A stretch of DNA of 64,000 bases, taken from contig JAPTMU010000063.1 in NCBI GenBank assembly GCA_028583405.1, positions 558,001 to 622,000 on the forward strand. The letters run 5' to 3'. Positions 39,063-51,800 of the stretch are shown piece after piece. This stretch comes from Pogonophryne albipinna. Its lineage: Eukaryota; Chordata; Actinopteri; Perciformes; Artedidraconidae. Positions within the stretch are counted from its first letter, which is position 1; every line of letters begins with the position of its first letter. The position numbers and the translations under genes are program-made. The notes under the pieces were generated by a model. It did no database searches. It saw nothing but the letters and a program-made list of their open reading frames with translations, and had not been told where the DNA came from.

Positions 39063-39578
39063 TTAAAGGGGACCTATCATGCAAATTGCACTTTAGTACG
39101 TCTTTTATACATGAATATGTGTCCCCGGTGTGTCAGGGAACTCACCAAGTGTCAGAAAGCACAACCCTCTCTTTTCCTCCATACCCAAATCTCTAAAAAC
39201 GGGGCTGCAACAGATCTGATACAGACTGATACAGATTTGAAATATCTCTGACGTCAGAAACAAGGAGCTCCGCCTATATGGGCAACTCTCCACCCATCAG
39301 GGGAATGAGAGGTTGCCGTGGCATGGTAACAGCATGGTAACATGACGCTCGTGCCTCGCCCCCCTCCTTTGCAGGGGGGTGTAGTCGGCTGCAGCTCATT
39401 TGACACAGAATCAGCCCTTGCAAAAACAGGGCTGGAAAAGAGCAAATGGCGCGAAATGAGGCATGGCTAAAATGCATGTTCTGTTTGGTATTTTGAAAAA
39501 AAAACTTTAGAGACATGTTTTATATAGGTATGGCCCTACAATATATTATTCAAATATAGCACAATAGGTCCACTTTAA
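39063..39578. mobile_element. TTAA MITE in intron 3 of CYP4 copy 1 only
   Basis: Unit 2 keeps the empty site 'tttcctgTTAAgctgcgtccc' (about 58,910-58,927). Unit 1 has TTAA at both 39,063-39,066 and 39,575-39,578 around 508 bp. The insert starts AGGGGACCTATCATGC, and its right end on the reverse complement reads AGTGGACCTATTGTGC. This is a clean insertion after the duplication by a Kolobok-like MITE. Confidence 0.92.
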
Positions 39579-39755
<177 letters not shown>

Positions 39756-42570
39756 TAATGACAGTTTTTTTGTTTATAAAATCAGTGTCTGTTTTTTTGC
39801 CAAGTTACATTTCACATATTGTACAAGGAAAATGCTTTTGTGTAAAGTGCTATAATAAGTAATCAATGGTGAAGTGATGTGGAGGAAATATAGGCTTAGG
39901 CTTTCCAGATGCTGCAGCTATTTTGTGTCAAAGTTGTTCCAGCTAAGTGTGTTGAAGTTTTTTCCACGTCCTGCAGAGACCTCACATCTGTTCTTTCACT
40001 GTTGTCAGGACAAATGGGAGAGTTATGCAAAAACCAATGAGTCCTTTGAATTGTTTAACCACGTGAGCCTTATGACACTGGACAGCATCATGAAGTGTGC
40101 GTTCAGCTACAACAGCAACTGTCAGACCGAGAGGCGAGTCCATACAAACGTTTTCCCGCCACCATTCACAATTACAGGTTTATGTTCTCAGTTGTCTGAA
40201 CTGTTTGTCTACGTTCTTATTTCAGCGGAACAAATGAATACATCAAGGCAGTGTATGACATCAGAAATTTGATTAACCTGCGGTTCAGCATGTTTCCATA
40301 CCACAATGACCTCATTTTCTACCTCAGCCCACATGGCTTCAGACAAAGAAAAGCATGCAAGGTGGCTCACAGTCACACAGGTAAGATGTTCACAGATATT
40401 ACCATCATGACAATCTAAAACTGAATTTAGCTTGCCCATACATCAAAATTGTATAGGCTTTAAACTGTAGGTTTATGGTTACTGCATTTTAAGAGTTACT
40501 GGGGATATGCTCATTCATTATTCTCTTATTTTGAAGGGGAAGTCATACGAAAGAGGAAAGAAGCACTCAAGGACGAGAACGAGCTGGATCGCGTACAGGG
40601 AAGGAGAAACGTGGACTTTCTGGACATCCTTCTCTTAGCGAGAGTATGTTATGTGCCATGTATTGAATTCACAATACGAGACACTTCTGAGCAATGAAAA
40701 AAAAACAACATACTGTAAAAACTGCAATTGTCAAAGCCGTAAACTCTCTATGGAGATGATGAATTAATAATCGTGAGAATTTTAGTAATGAGATATTTAA
40801 AGCATGAACAGTCTTAAAGTTGCCGCACATTTAAAAAGCGTAGTTGTGTCATGTTTATAACCTGAGATGATCGGACAGCAAATATTATACTGTATGTGCT
40901 TAACCTGCAATGGGCAAAACACTAGGGCAAAAGGAAACGTAGAAGCTTTCTCGAATGAGCATTGATATGCTGAGCATGAGGCCACTGGTATAAAGGCAAC
41001 AGTCCGGTTATTTTACTCTTATGAGGGACTCTTGAGCAGCAACTTCAAAGTTATACATTTCTGTTGTGCACATATAATCAATATGACACAATAAGCTAAT
41101 CAATGACACCTAGCTGACATTAGCTGTTTCTGTGCCAATTCCAATAGGCCTGCAATTTGTATGGTTTTTAATCATAGGTTTTTGGATTAGTAGTGTCACA
41201 TTAAGACATAATATGTTGATTACTAATGTTTTAAGTTTGCCTTTTATTTAAGGATGAGAACAAACCTGGGTCTGTCAGATGAAGATATACAAGCAGAGGT
41301 GGACACCTTCATGTTTGCAGGCCATGACACTACAGCCAGTGCCATCTCCTTCATCCTCTACTCTCTGGCCTGCCACCCAGAGTACCAGAAGATGTGCCGG
41401 GATGAGGTCCTTCAAGCCCTGGATGGCAAGCACACCATGGAGTGGTAGGCTTACATTTGGAAACAATGCAATGTATGTCAGTGCTGCCAATTGTTGAACT
41501 AACACTTGTCTGGTTACTTTTTAGGGAAGGATCTCAGTAAAATTCCATACACTACAATGTTCATAAAAGAGTCCCTCCGCCTTTACCCTCCGGTACCAGG
41601 AATGTCCAGAATCACCACCAAGACCATTACCTTTTTTGATGGAAGGACTTTGCCTGCAGGTTTGTCTTTAATTGTTATTTGCAGATGAATGTGAATAAAG
41701 CACCATACAGTTGCATGCATCAAATGTTTATACCCTGCGGTTAAAGATTAACTTTGAAAACAGTTATTTTTATTGAGTCAAGCTTGCACAAATGAAGCTG
41801 TTAACCTTCACGGTTTTTAATTATAGCAGGTTTGCAAAATTGTCTCAAACATAATCTATGAATTGTTTTTCCCTGCACAATCTTATTACAAATACATTTT
41901 TGTTGTACTCTTATTTGTAGGGAGTCTTATTGGAACAAGTGTGTATCCGCTTCACAGGAATGCAACGGTCTGGGAAAACCCTGAAGTAAGTAAAGAAGAT
42001 CATTCTGTGGAAGTATTTTTAAATGTGTAAGCTCACAATGTGCCCATAAAAGTAAACTTATGATACTTCTACATAAAATGTTTTTAAATAATTTTTTTCA
42101 TTTTCATTTGATCGTTTATTTGAATAGGGACAATGCACATTAATGAACACTTTAGACAAATAATGCTCAAGTGTAAATATGCCGGATTTGAGCTTTGAGC
42201 TAATTTCCATCCGTAGTCCCTCACATATCTTCATATAAGAACATTACATTTGTAAACATAGCATTTCAGAAAACATGACGTTGGACGATGATTCTTTGTC
42301 TGTCAGTCTGCGACAATCTTAAATACTTCTTCTTTTGAGAATAGACCAACTTCAGGGCCACCACACAAGTGACAAAGTCATTCAATTAGTGCACAATTAA
42401 TGCAAACCCTATAGTGCCTATAGTATATATATATATATATACTGGTCCGAGATGTCAGCATATCACAGTGACTCCTAGGAGCTAGCATGGTTTATTCACT
42501 CACTGTATTAGGGGTGGGCGTGAGCATGAACTCATTAAATGTTCATGGGAGAAATTAAGAAAAAGTGTGA

Positions 42571-42711
<141 letters not shown>

Positions 42712-42713
42712 TG

Positions 42714-44537
42714 ATACCGTGCAGTGGCGGATTTAGGATTGTAGGAGATGTTGGGGGGGGGGGGTAAAGTGCTATTTTTTTGGAAGTGGGGGGTGGACCG
42801 AACATCCTTTAGGGGGGTCGTCGCCTCCTCTAGGGTGGTCCGGGGTCATGCTCCCCAGGAAGATTTATTTTTTTTAAATATTGAAGTTAAAAGCATCAAT
42901 CTGGTGCACTTTGAGAGCAACATTAACCCTACCTTAATAATACCTTAAAGCGGACAAAAGGCACTGGAGAACACTTATTCATTAACACCCTTTAATGAAG
43001 CAAACTAATGCCTTAACTCACTCAAATACAGTTGTTTACTTATTTTGGTGAAACCAATGTACGTAGAGTTTTAAAGGATGCGGATAGTCTCACCTTGATT
43101 CTGACGCATTGCTTATCGTTTTATAGATCTATTCTCATCCACCATCTTTGTTTGTGACTTAAAGAGTGTAATGCTGCGTTCACACCGGACGCGATGCGAA
43201 TATTCGCTTCGCTCAAATCGCTCGAGTTTCACCGCGGCTGCCAGCTGTGTTTACTCGCATCATTCAAACAAGACGCGCTGGCTCGGGAGCTACAACTACA
43301 ACATAATGAACATATTTGACCGTGATTAAATTGTAATGCACGTTTCTAAATGATGCCGACGTAACAACATACTGATACCGGTTAGTAAAGACCATGAATT
43401 AATGCTTGATAAGTCTGCAGACAGACGGCAGGCGAAAAACCTTTTTAAAATGCTTGTTTTCTGAATGGAGATTGGGTCGACCAGGCTAAGCTAACGTTGT
43501 ATATGTTCACTCTACACTCATAACAACGGCCTACAGACATAAATAAACCAGCGACTGTATTCGCCATGACACAGACAGTCTGTGGTTTGTACTTGTTTAA
43601 CTTTTGTCCAGTTTCTGAACAGATATGAGGAGCTGTGAGCTCTGTGTGCTAACTGCTAACTGCTAATGGCTGATGTTTTCTGGTTGAACGTCAGTAACGG
43701 CAGGCTGAGATCCTCACCGCTGATTGGCTTCTGCGAGAACGCGTCACGTGAATTTGACGCTCGAGTTGAAAAAATTGAACTCTCGCGTTTGACGCGGCAC
43801 AGTTCAATCGCGTGATTCGCGCCGCGTCCACCGCTTCATGCTCGTCGTCGGAGCGAATTCGCGTCTGTCCGCGTCTCTGCATTGACTTTACATGTAATCG
43901 CGCCGCCCCCAAACATCGCATCGCGTCCGGTGTGAACACAGTCACATTTCTGAATCGGACACTGAGTGGATGCAGTCACAGCCAATCGGAGTCTGATTCA
44001 GAGGGTTGCCTGTCAGTTCCGGTGCCTGTCAGTTCAGTTGCTATGGTTCCAATTTTTAGTCCTATTCTGTATACATACTAACATATAAGGGTATACTTAG
44101 TGTGGTTACTCTATGTTTACTAGCTATAACATTAACGTTACATCACTCTTTTTCACTTCTTACTCAGCCAGAGTGCAGATATCATCATTAGATTCACAAA
44201 CCTGAAACATCATCCATTTCTTCACTGCTGGTGATGACATTGTTGTCAGCTGCTGATACTGCTGCTGCTGCAGCTTGTGGCGCCTGCTTCAATGACAATA
44301 ACTTTCTAATATCCATAACTTTATAGGCTATTAGCTTAAAACTCATCAGGCACTAGGAAGGATAATTTCTTCTTCAGGGCAGGGAAGGCTACGCAGTACG
44401 CAGGCTAATGTCCCGCAGCGGCTGCCTCTCTGGTGGACTCCGGTACTGCACATTACTCCCGAGACATTTTTTTGTTAAGCGAAACATCCGGGGCTTTTCA
44501 GAAAACATCCGGGGCTTGAGCCGCCACTAATACTGTG
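42714..44537. mobile_element. hAT-type element in intron 11 of CYP4 copy 1
   Basis: The ends are CAGTGGCGGATTTAGG (42,722) and CTTGAGCCGCCACTA (ending 44,529). The flanks ATACCGTG (42,714-42,721) and ATACTGTG (44,530-44,537) match at 7 of 8 bases, an aged hAT target duplication. The same element is in copy 2, so it predates the duplication. A Harbinger-like MITE is nested inside. Confidence 0.82.
43175..43940. mobile_element. Nested MITE with TG(C/T)GTTCACACCGGACGCG ends
   Basis: The left end TGCGTTCACACCGGACGCG and the reverse complement of the right end, TGTGTTCACACCGGACGCG, extend further through 'atgcga'. The ends resemble fish Harbinger-type MITEs. The core at about 43,285-43,670 is nearly the same as 2245-2640, which has different ends. 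The 84- and 89-codon frames in it are not genes. Confidence 0.72.
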
Positions 44538-45030
44538 TGACTAGCTCACTAAAAATAGGGCTACAGCTAAGTTTACAACACATTACAATAGCCCTGCAGT
44601 AAAAACATATTTGGCAAACACGAAAGGCTTACTGAAAGGCTGTTGCCATATCTTCTTGTCCAACCTATTCCAATATTATGTCAATCAAAAATATATATAT
44701 CATTTGGTATTGACTGTTCATCTGATTTCCATAACCTTAAGTGCTGTCTTCCTATAGGATGTTACTTTAAAGCTTAATTTGTCACCATATTCCTCTCATT
44801 GGTGCTGTTTTCCTCACTCAGAAACTGCATTGGTCAGAACTTTGCCATGAACGAGCTGAAAGTGTCCACAGCGCTGACACTGCAGAGATACCATCTGATC
44901 GAGGACTCGACGCAAACACCACAGATAATTCCTCGACTGGTGCTTTGTTCACTTAATGGCATCCACATCAAAATAAAACCTGTTGACCCATGAGTGAAAA
45001 TGGAAATAATTGTTGAAAAAAAACCTGGGA

Positions 45031-45036
45031 AATAAA
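45031..45036 (+). terminator. Candidate polyadenylation signal, CYP4 copy 1
   Basis: AATAAA lies 38 bases after the CYP4 stop codon. A second AATAAA is at 45,186-45,191. The second, after about 190 bp of 3' UTR, is the more usual distance. Confidence 0.5.
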
Positions 45037-45239
45037 TGACTCATAAGGGAACTTCTATGATTTGACTAAACTAACAAAGAATCATAAACAGATACTAATG
45101 AAGTGATTAACTGTTAAGTATTTTATCAAGTGTCTAATCATTATTTACACTGGAACCTGTTTAATTACATTTATCGCACTTTACAAATAAAAGGAAGATT
45201 ACTTTTGTGATTGTCAAAAGTAAAACCTAAGTAACATTT

Positions 45240-45430
45240 TCGTTTCATCATTTATAAATGCATCTCAACCAACCTGGTCCCACCAGAATGCGTGACTCCA
45301 CCACGACTCCTTAACACCGCATTGCGTGGTGGTGTCACGAACTCTGCTACATTTACGTGTCTGCACCACGCAAACAACCCCAATGTAAAGTGAATGAGGC
45401 TCCTTTGTCGTGGTGCACACACGCATTTCT
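45240..45430. repeat. Palindromic repeat 3' of CYP4 copy 1
   Basis: Several 'cgtggtg' and 'caccacg' words are arranged symmetrically ('ccaccacgact', 'gcgtggtggtgtcac', 'gcaccacgc', 'tcgtggtgcac'). It starts 'accaacctggtcccaccag'. It is probably a MITE fragment; ends are not clear. Confidence 0.4.
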
Positions 45431-45639
45431 ACAAGTCCAGCAGTGAGCCTTTATTCTACAAACGTTTTTAAAATCTACTTTATAGCTTGTAGTAACTCAC
45501 GGTGGGCTTCTTTTATTTTATTTGTATTCATAATAATTTGTATTTTTCGTCAGAATGTATTATGGTGCATTAGTTACAAATTTTTGTTCTCAAAAAATAG
45601 TGCATTGTGTGTAATACAACTGTGATTTTTATTAAATTA

Positions 45640-46610
45640 GTTACTACTTTTATTGATACCGCTTATCGGTCCGGTGTTTTAACGGTACTTTTATCGGTTC
45701 TTTTGGAGAAAAAAATGAGGTAAACTAACTATACGTTGTATGTCAGGGACTAAGCTAAAATCCGGCATATTTACACTTTAAGTATTATTTGTCTAAACTG
45801 TTCATTAATGTGCATTGTCCCTATTCAAATAAACGATTAAATGAACAAAACTAACATTGCTTTTTATTTAAATTAAATACATAATCTCAAAAGAAACAAC
45901 AACGTTTTCACAAATTGTATTAAATAATCTGATGACAGAACTGTAAACGGAATAGCTGAAACTTTAACAAAATAAATAACTCAGTTACCGCTAATCATTA
46001 ACCCATGGTTGTATCATTGAGTTAGCTCCGTGTGTTTCTGCTAGCATACATGACACCTGACGTGGAAACGTTACTCGTGAATGGGGATACAGAGCCACTA
46101 GAAAGACAGTCGAACCCGGTGCATTTCCCCGTCTGAATGTGGAGCACTTTTGCAAGATGTTTAGAGAAATTGCTCGTGTTACCGCCCTTACATGCTAAAC
46201 TCTTATTGCACTTTAGGCAACGAGCGAGACGGGTACAGTTTAACCACACCTCGGAGCGCGTTCTCTCTGCCATCTCCTCCGTGTGTGTGCTGCTTGCTGC
46301 ATGTAGCAGCTGCATGTGTGTAAACTGCCCCGCCCCCTCGCAAGCAGACGGGGAAGAGAGAGATCTCTCGTCTGGATTGGAGATCGAAAATACTAAAAAT
46401 TACGCATTTTGCAGTCTTTTTGCATGTTAGAAACGGAGTTGGCGACACTAAAACTGCAATATAATGTTTGTGTAGCAATAATACGACATATTTTTTACAT
46501 GTCTCCAGTACCGATAAAAAGACCGATAACGTCGGAGCTTAACGGTACCACGGTCTTTAATAATTCAGCGCCGGGGCCCGTTTAATACCGGGGCTCGGTA
46601 CCCATCCCTA
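45640..46610 (-). mobile_element. Truncated hAT element at the duplication junction
   Basis: The right end, read on the minus strand, starts CTAGGGATGGGTACCGAG, a known style of fish hAT terminus. Internal blocks 'ttatcggt..ggt.ttttaacggtac' near 45,660 and 'ccgataaaaagaccgataac' near 46,515 are inverted relatives. It holds a BED-finger coding remnant. Its right edge abuts the start of the repeated unit at 46,611. Confidence 0.65.
46022..46315 (-). pseudogene. hAT transposase N-terminal BED-type zinc finger remnant
   Basis: A 97-codon frame on the minus strand contains SEVWLNCTRLARCLKCNKSL followed by ACKGGNTSNFSKHL. This is the pattern of the BED finger at the start of ZBED/hAT transposases: aromatic W, CxxC, then S/T-rich and H. 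No catalytic RNase H fold follows, so it is a remnant of an autonomous element. Confidence 0.7.
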
Positions 46611-46765
46611 GTCCTGACTCTCCATTGCTGCAGAAGTTTCCCCCACAATAACTACACTGTAGCTATGTACGAATGACAATAAAAGCCTTGAATCTTGGCT
46701 AAAATCCCCGTGTTCCCTCCAAAAGGGAGTTTCTCTCCCACACACTCCCAAATGACAAAGCTAGA
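46611..46765 (+). repeat. Left tip of tandem duplication unit 2
   Basis: It matches 30,631-30,787 closely and is then cut off by the 7.6 kb insertion. The last five bases, CTAGA (46,761-46,765), are the left target duplication of that insertion. Confidence 0.88.
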
Positions 46766-47272
46766 CCAACACACTCTCACTCCATAATCGTCCAGGAGCG
46801 ACGTTTGGTCAGGGTCCCGTGGCGTGCAGTTGTGACGCTCCTAGGCTCCTTCAGCTTCATAAAGGGACGCAAATAGCTTTCAACTGATTGCCATGTATTC
46901 CCATCTGCGGCGGGATTTGACGCTCATGGGAGCACGGCATTCGTTTGTGTCGACTGCCCTTAAAGGAAATGTGAGCGTCCATTCCCATTGGATAACGTAG
47001 AATTGTACACCCAGAAGTAAGTATTCCCCTTACTGTCGATTGATTTTACAGTGATATCTGCACTACTCATCGACTAAAAAACACCAGATTATCCTTGTTA
47101 ATTACACAACATTGATTGGTTTAAATTGTGTGCAATGCTTTTGTATTTTCCCCCTTCGATTCGGAGAAACAAATATTTTTTCGGAGTAAAGGATGGCAGA
47201 ATTACCTACATTACCCAGAATCCCCAGCTATCGTTTAGGACTACACCATGTGCTCTGTTTGACAAACCCCGT
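46766..47272 (+). repeat. Left 507-bp terminal inverted repeat of the 7.6 kb element
   Basis: Includes 'ggagcgacgtttggtcaggg' near the tip and 'acccagaatccccagctatc' near the inner edge. Its inner edge is where the two arms part, after 'gacaaaccccgt'. Confidence 0.88.
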
Positions 47273-48239
47273 GATTAGTTCTCAAGCTCTGTGATTGGTT
47301 GACCTCCAACTGCATTCCATATCAAAAAAACGTTTCGTAAAAGATAAAATCATACTTTATTCAGCAGTGCTTGCTTTACTCTTTGAAAGTCATCACATGA
47401 ATGCATTGTAATAAATGGTTCGGCTGGATTAAATATTACACATCTGTCGTAGTTCTTTATTTTTATTTATCTACAGAGATCGGGCTCAGAATAGACCGGA
47501 AACTATTCTTTTACCGTTCAGTTTGAATTTCACAATAAAGTTAGTAGTAATATTTTGTTTTGATATTATTGTTTTTTATTAACTACTAGACCGCTGGGTC
47601 ATGTTAAGACCATCTTTTCTGTGTTGCTGTGGGTTTTTTCCATCGCTTTTGTGTTACAAATATCAAAACAATAACTAAATATATCCGTCGTAAACTAAAC
47701 CAGAAACAGCAGTATATATTTTATTTTGTTAACACTGTAAACTTGACAGCTTTTTAACCCAAACCACCTACTGGTTAAAGCACTTTATTACACGTTTAGA
47801 GTAATGCAATGCAGGTAGATTGTGTTGCTTTTTAATGACTGTTTAAAATGCCTTTTTCTTAATGTCTTTTATTATTAACTACTTGTTACTTGTTGCTAAG
47901 GACGCTGCTATCGATATTATTTCTGTTATGTTGTGTAACTGTGGTGTTATCTTTATTGCTACCCCCTTCCCCGTCAATGTTGGTCCACAGCGCAAACTTA
48001 TTAGTTTAACAAAATCCGCATCTAAAATTGAGGCATAGAAAGCCTACGTTATTTTCCCCTGTGCAATTCTCCATTTACTCAACAATAACACATAATTATC
48101 CTTGTGTTTATTTGTTTGATTAATAAACACAAGTTGGAGTCAGTCAGGACCGAGGGTCGGAGCAGCTCATTTGCTTTAGAGAATATTACACCGGGAAGTA
48201 AGTATTCTCTCCGCTTCGCTTGACAAACCCTGTGATAGT

Positions 48240-48880
48240 CCTCAAGCTCTGTGATTGGAGAGTGTGCTCCGAGGGTTACGCCCAGAGTCGAACAGCACTT
48301 GAAATGGGATGGAACCAGCCTGTCCTCCTACAAAAAACGACCATATAGGTCGATTGTTCAGCAGCTAAATACGACCCAGAGTCACGTTTTAAAGTGTAGC
48401 ACCTCTAGTGGTCGTGTAAGAAACAACATGCTCCTGTCGATTGCAAACGCTCCGGAGGGTCGTTTATTCACAAATAACCCTCTCTGGAAAATCCTAAATT
48501 GTGGAATAGTTTGGCCATTAAAATGCTTTTTTATTAGATTTCTAGCGAGAAGTGTATATTGTACTTTTATAATCTACGTCCAGTGGATGTGTAGGATCTA
48601 CAGTTTGATAGATATACGAAGATGATTTGAGGTCTCGCCAGGAGAACGTGTACTGTATATGGGGCAGCTTCCATGTAAAGTTAGCGTGGGTGAAAACAGT
48701 ATTTCCGGTCTCGAAGTTTTCATAATAAAACCGGAAGTATTCCCCACACTGTCAAATGATTACACAGTGATATCTCCATTACTCATCCACTAAAAAACAT
48801 CAGTTTATCCTTGTTAATTACACAATATTGATTGGTTTAAATTGTGTACAATGCTTTTGTGTTTTTAACCTTCGATTCGG
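48240..48880 (+). repeat. Inner inverted repeat arm, left
   Basis: Pairs with about 51,475-51,975 on the other strand. Shared blocks include 'ttagatttctagcgagaagt' and 'cttccatgtaaagtta'. Part of it (from about 48,730) also repeats sequence of the outer arm ('ttactcatccactaaaaaac' versus 'ctactcatcgactaaaaaac'), so the inner arms are diverged relatives of the outer ones. Confidence 0.7.
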
Positions 48881-51800
48881 AGAAACAAATTGTTATTTCG
48901 GAGTTTAGACACTACAGAGTTTCCAAAGACACTACACTACCCAGAATCCCCAGCTATTGTTTGGGACTACAACATCCGCCTTGCTTTACAAACCCCATGA
49001 TTAGCCCTCAAGCTCTGTGATTGGATGTTGGAGTGGCAGTGCGACAAGGTTACGCCGGGTGTCAAACAGCTCTTTGAAATGGAATGGAACCACGCCAGAC
49101 TATCCAAAACTGGACTTGGACGGGACGGGTCCAGCCCAGCCCCCCCCCAGAATTACACATGCTGGCTATTGTGTGTTTCGCAACATGTTCTATGGCACGT
49201 CTCTACTGGGAATTGTGGTTTTAAAAGACGTTTTCGTATTTCCCACAATTAGAAGTTGCCAGTATTAAACTGTATACATCCCTGGAGGTTTAGGGGATAC
49301 GAAACACATTGGTGTTATCAAATTTAAAACATATAATTAATACATGGGTGAAAATTGCTTGTGTCCATAATGGGCAGCATTAATATACCCACATGACAGC
49401 TAAGGTCAGAAGAGCTTTATTTAGCAGCTGGTCTTATGTCTGTGACCCCTCCTGTTGTTCATTGATAAGCCTGAAACATGCACTTGTCAAGGTTCAGATG
49501 CACATTTAGCAAATATGGCAGTAGCAATCGACCATCTTAAGATAAGATACTTTATTGATCCCAAGTTGGGAAATGTTTTTGTTACAGCAGCATGTACTAC
49601 TTTGTTCTACTCCACTACAATTCAGAGGTTAACCTGGTATTTTTACTCCACTACATTTATTTTTGTTACTTTGCAGATTCTGATTAATGATGTGAAATAT
49701 AAACAACCCTTAAATCAGACTTTAGTTACACCTGACTCAAATTCAGCCTTATCAGTTTGTCTGTTTTGCACATCCTCCTGTTAATATCTTTGGACGTCCT
49801 CCACTAAACTGTTTTATTGTAGAGATCACTACAGTGTCTTCTTGATATTTTCTATTCTATATTTCTATCATTGACCCCTATTTTGTATCTAGGCTACTCT
49901 TAATATTTAAATGTTTTCATCAAATAAAACGTATTCAACTAAATTCAATAACGTACTTTAACCACTAGGAGGTGCGGTTTAGTGGTCTAGTTAATAAAAC
50001 ATAATAATATCAAACATAATATGACTATTCACTTTATTGTGAAATTAAAACAGAACGGTAAAGAAAAATACAGTTTCAGTCTCTCGATGTGAAGCTTATG
50101 CATTGCACCATGAACTTGTATAGACCTGTAACAGTCAACTGCATGATGAGTTGGAAAGGTAGTTCAGAAAATCAGTAATATCTTTAAAAACTACAAAAAA
50201 GTCCCTTTCTATCAGCTGTGCACCGTTATGGTGTAAATACAGACTATCTACTAATTGGATCAAATATAAAAGTCAGCCGAATTAGTGTTGATACTGCAAG
50301 GAGACGTATTGTGTGAAAAGAAATGGAAGATGTTGTTTAATGGCGGATATATTTATGGTCCACGTCACGTATTCAGTTTTGGCGGCATCTCTTCCAGTTT
50401 GTCAAAAGGTCTTCTGATCAGGGCTCTATAAATAAATATCTACGGCAGATATGTAATATTTAATGCAGCCGAACCGTGTATTATAAAGCAAACAGATATT
50501 GTTCTAAACTGTATTAAAGTAAACAGGTATTATCTTGAACTGTATTGAAGTGAACATGTATTATTTGGGACTGTTTTAAAGTAATCTTATATATATAACC
50601 CTTCTCACTTACACTCAATGACCCAGATACCCTGACACACACACTTACACCTCCTGTCTCCAGCACACACACATACTCTAAATGACCCAGATATCAGCAC
50701 ACACACACACACATACACTTTCCCCCCCACCAGCACATGCACATGTTCTTATTCAAGGTTCTTCCTGGGGCCAATATAATCTCAAGCACCAATATATCTG
50801 TTTACAATGTTTGATACTAATATCTCTGTGTACAATGTTTGATTGTTTTGGGAAAGAATAGTTTGTGTGAAATCTTCCCTGGGAAAGTAAAGGAGTGAAG
50901 TTAGGTGGAAGATAAAAAGTGATTCTCACCTTGACTAGTTCCGAGGCTCTCACGCTTCACTTAGGAGTAAAATGGGATGGAAGAACCGACCCACATATCC
51001 GCCCCAAAAATGTCCATATATACTGTTGTTTATTCATGCAAAGGGCCCCCCTTGTTTCTGACTGGCTGGTCCCGATACCTGTATTGCACAGCAGTAGAGC
51101 TGGGAGTCCAGAGTACTCTGTAATTTGTATTGGTGTTTTTTACCATTAAAATCAGATTATTGTTATAACTTTTATGCCGGTGTTTTGAACTCCTTCTCTT
51201 ATTAATCTGACCAGGCTCATCTAACGAACGGCGCGGAGCAGAGGTGGGCTTTAAGCCATCACTACTGTGTTTGTTCCAACAATTACAATGCCGTTATTTG
51301 ATGACTTTCAAAGAGAAAAGCAAGCACACTCGGAATAAAGTATTTTATTTTTTAAAAATGTTTTACGATTTCATATCACATAAACATCATATCCCGACGT
51401 GCATTGCGGCGTGATTTTAGCCTATCAAAACCTCTAAAAAAAGAAATGTGTCTCTCAGAATCGAAAGAGAAAAACCTATGGGAAAAACACAAAAGCATTG
51501 TACACAATTTAAACCAATTAATGTCGTATAATTAACTAGGATAAACTGATGTTTTTTAGTGGATGAGTTCTGCAGATATCACTGTTAAATCATTTGATCA
51601 TTGGTTTTATTATGAAAACGTCGAGACCGGAAATACTGTTTTCAACCCGTAACTTTACATGGAAGCTTGTCGCATATACACGTTCTCCTGACGAAACCTC
51701 AAATCAACTTCGTAATATCTATCAAACTATAGATCCTACATATCGACTGGACGTGGATTCTAAAAGTACAATATATACTTCTCGCTAGAAATCTAATCAT

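Noticed and set aside
40134..40140. The GT within 'cgagtcc' as the intron 5 donor
   Set aside because: It would put exon 6 into a frame with an immediate stop (cgg aac aaa tga); the GC donor four bases earlier keeps the CYP4 reading frame.
43691..44081. 84-89-codon frames in CYP4 intron 11 (also at 62,921-63,320)
   Set aside because: They lie in the Harbinger-like MITE and its flank, and their conservation between copies reflects only the recent duplication.
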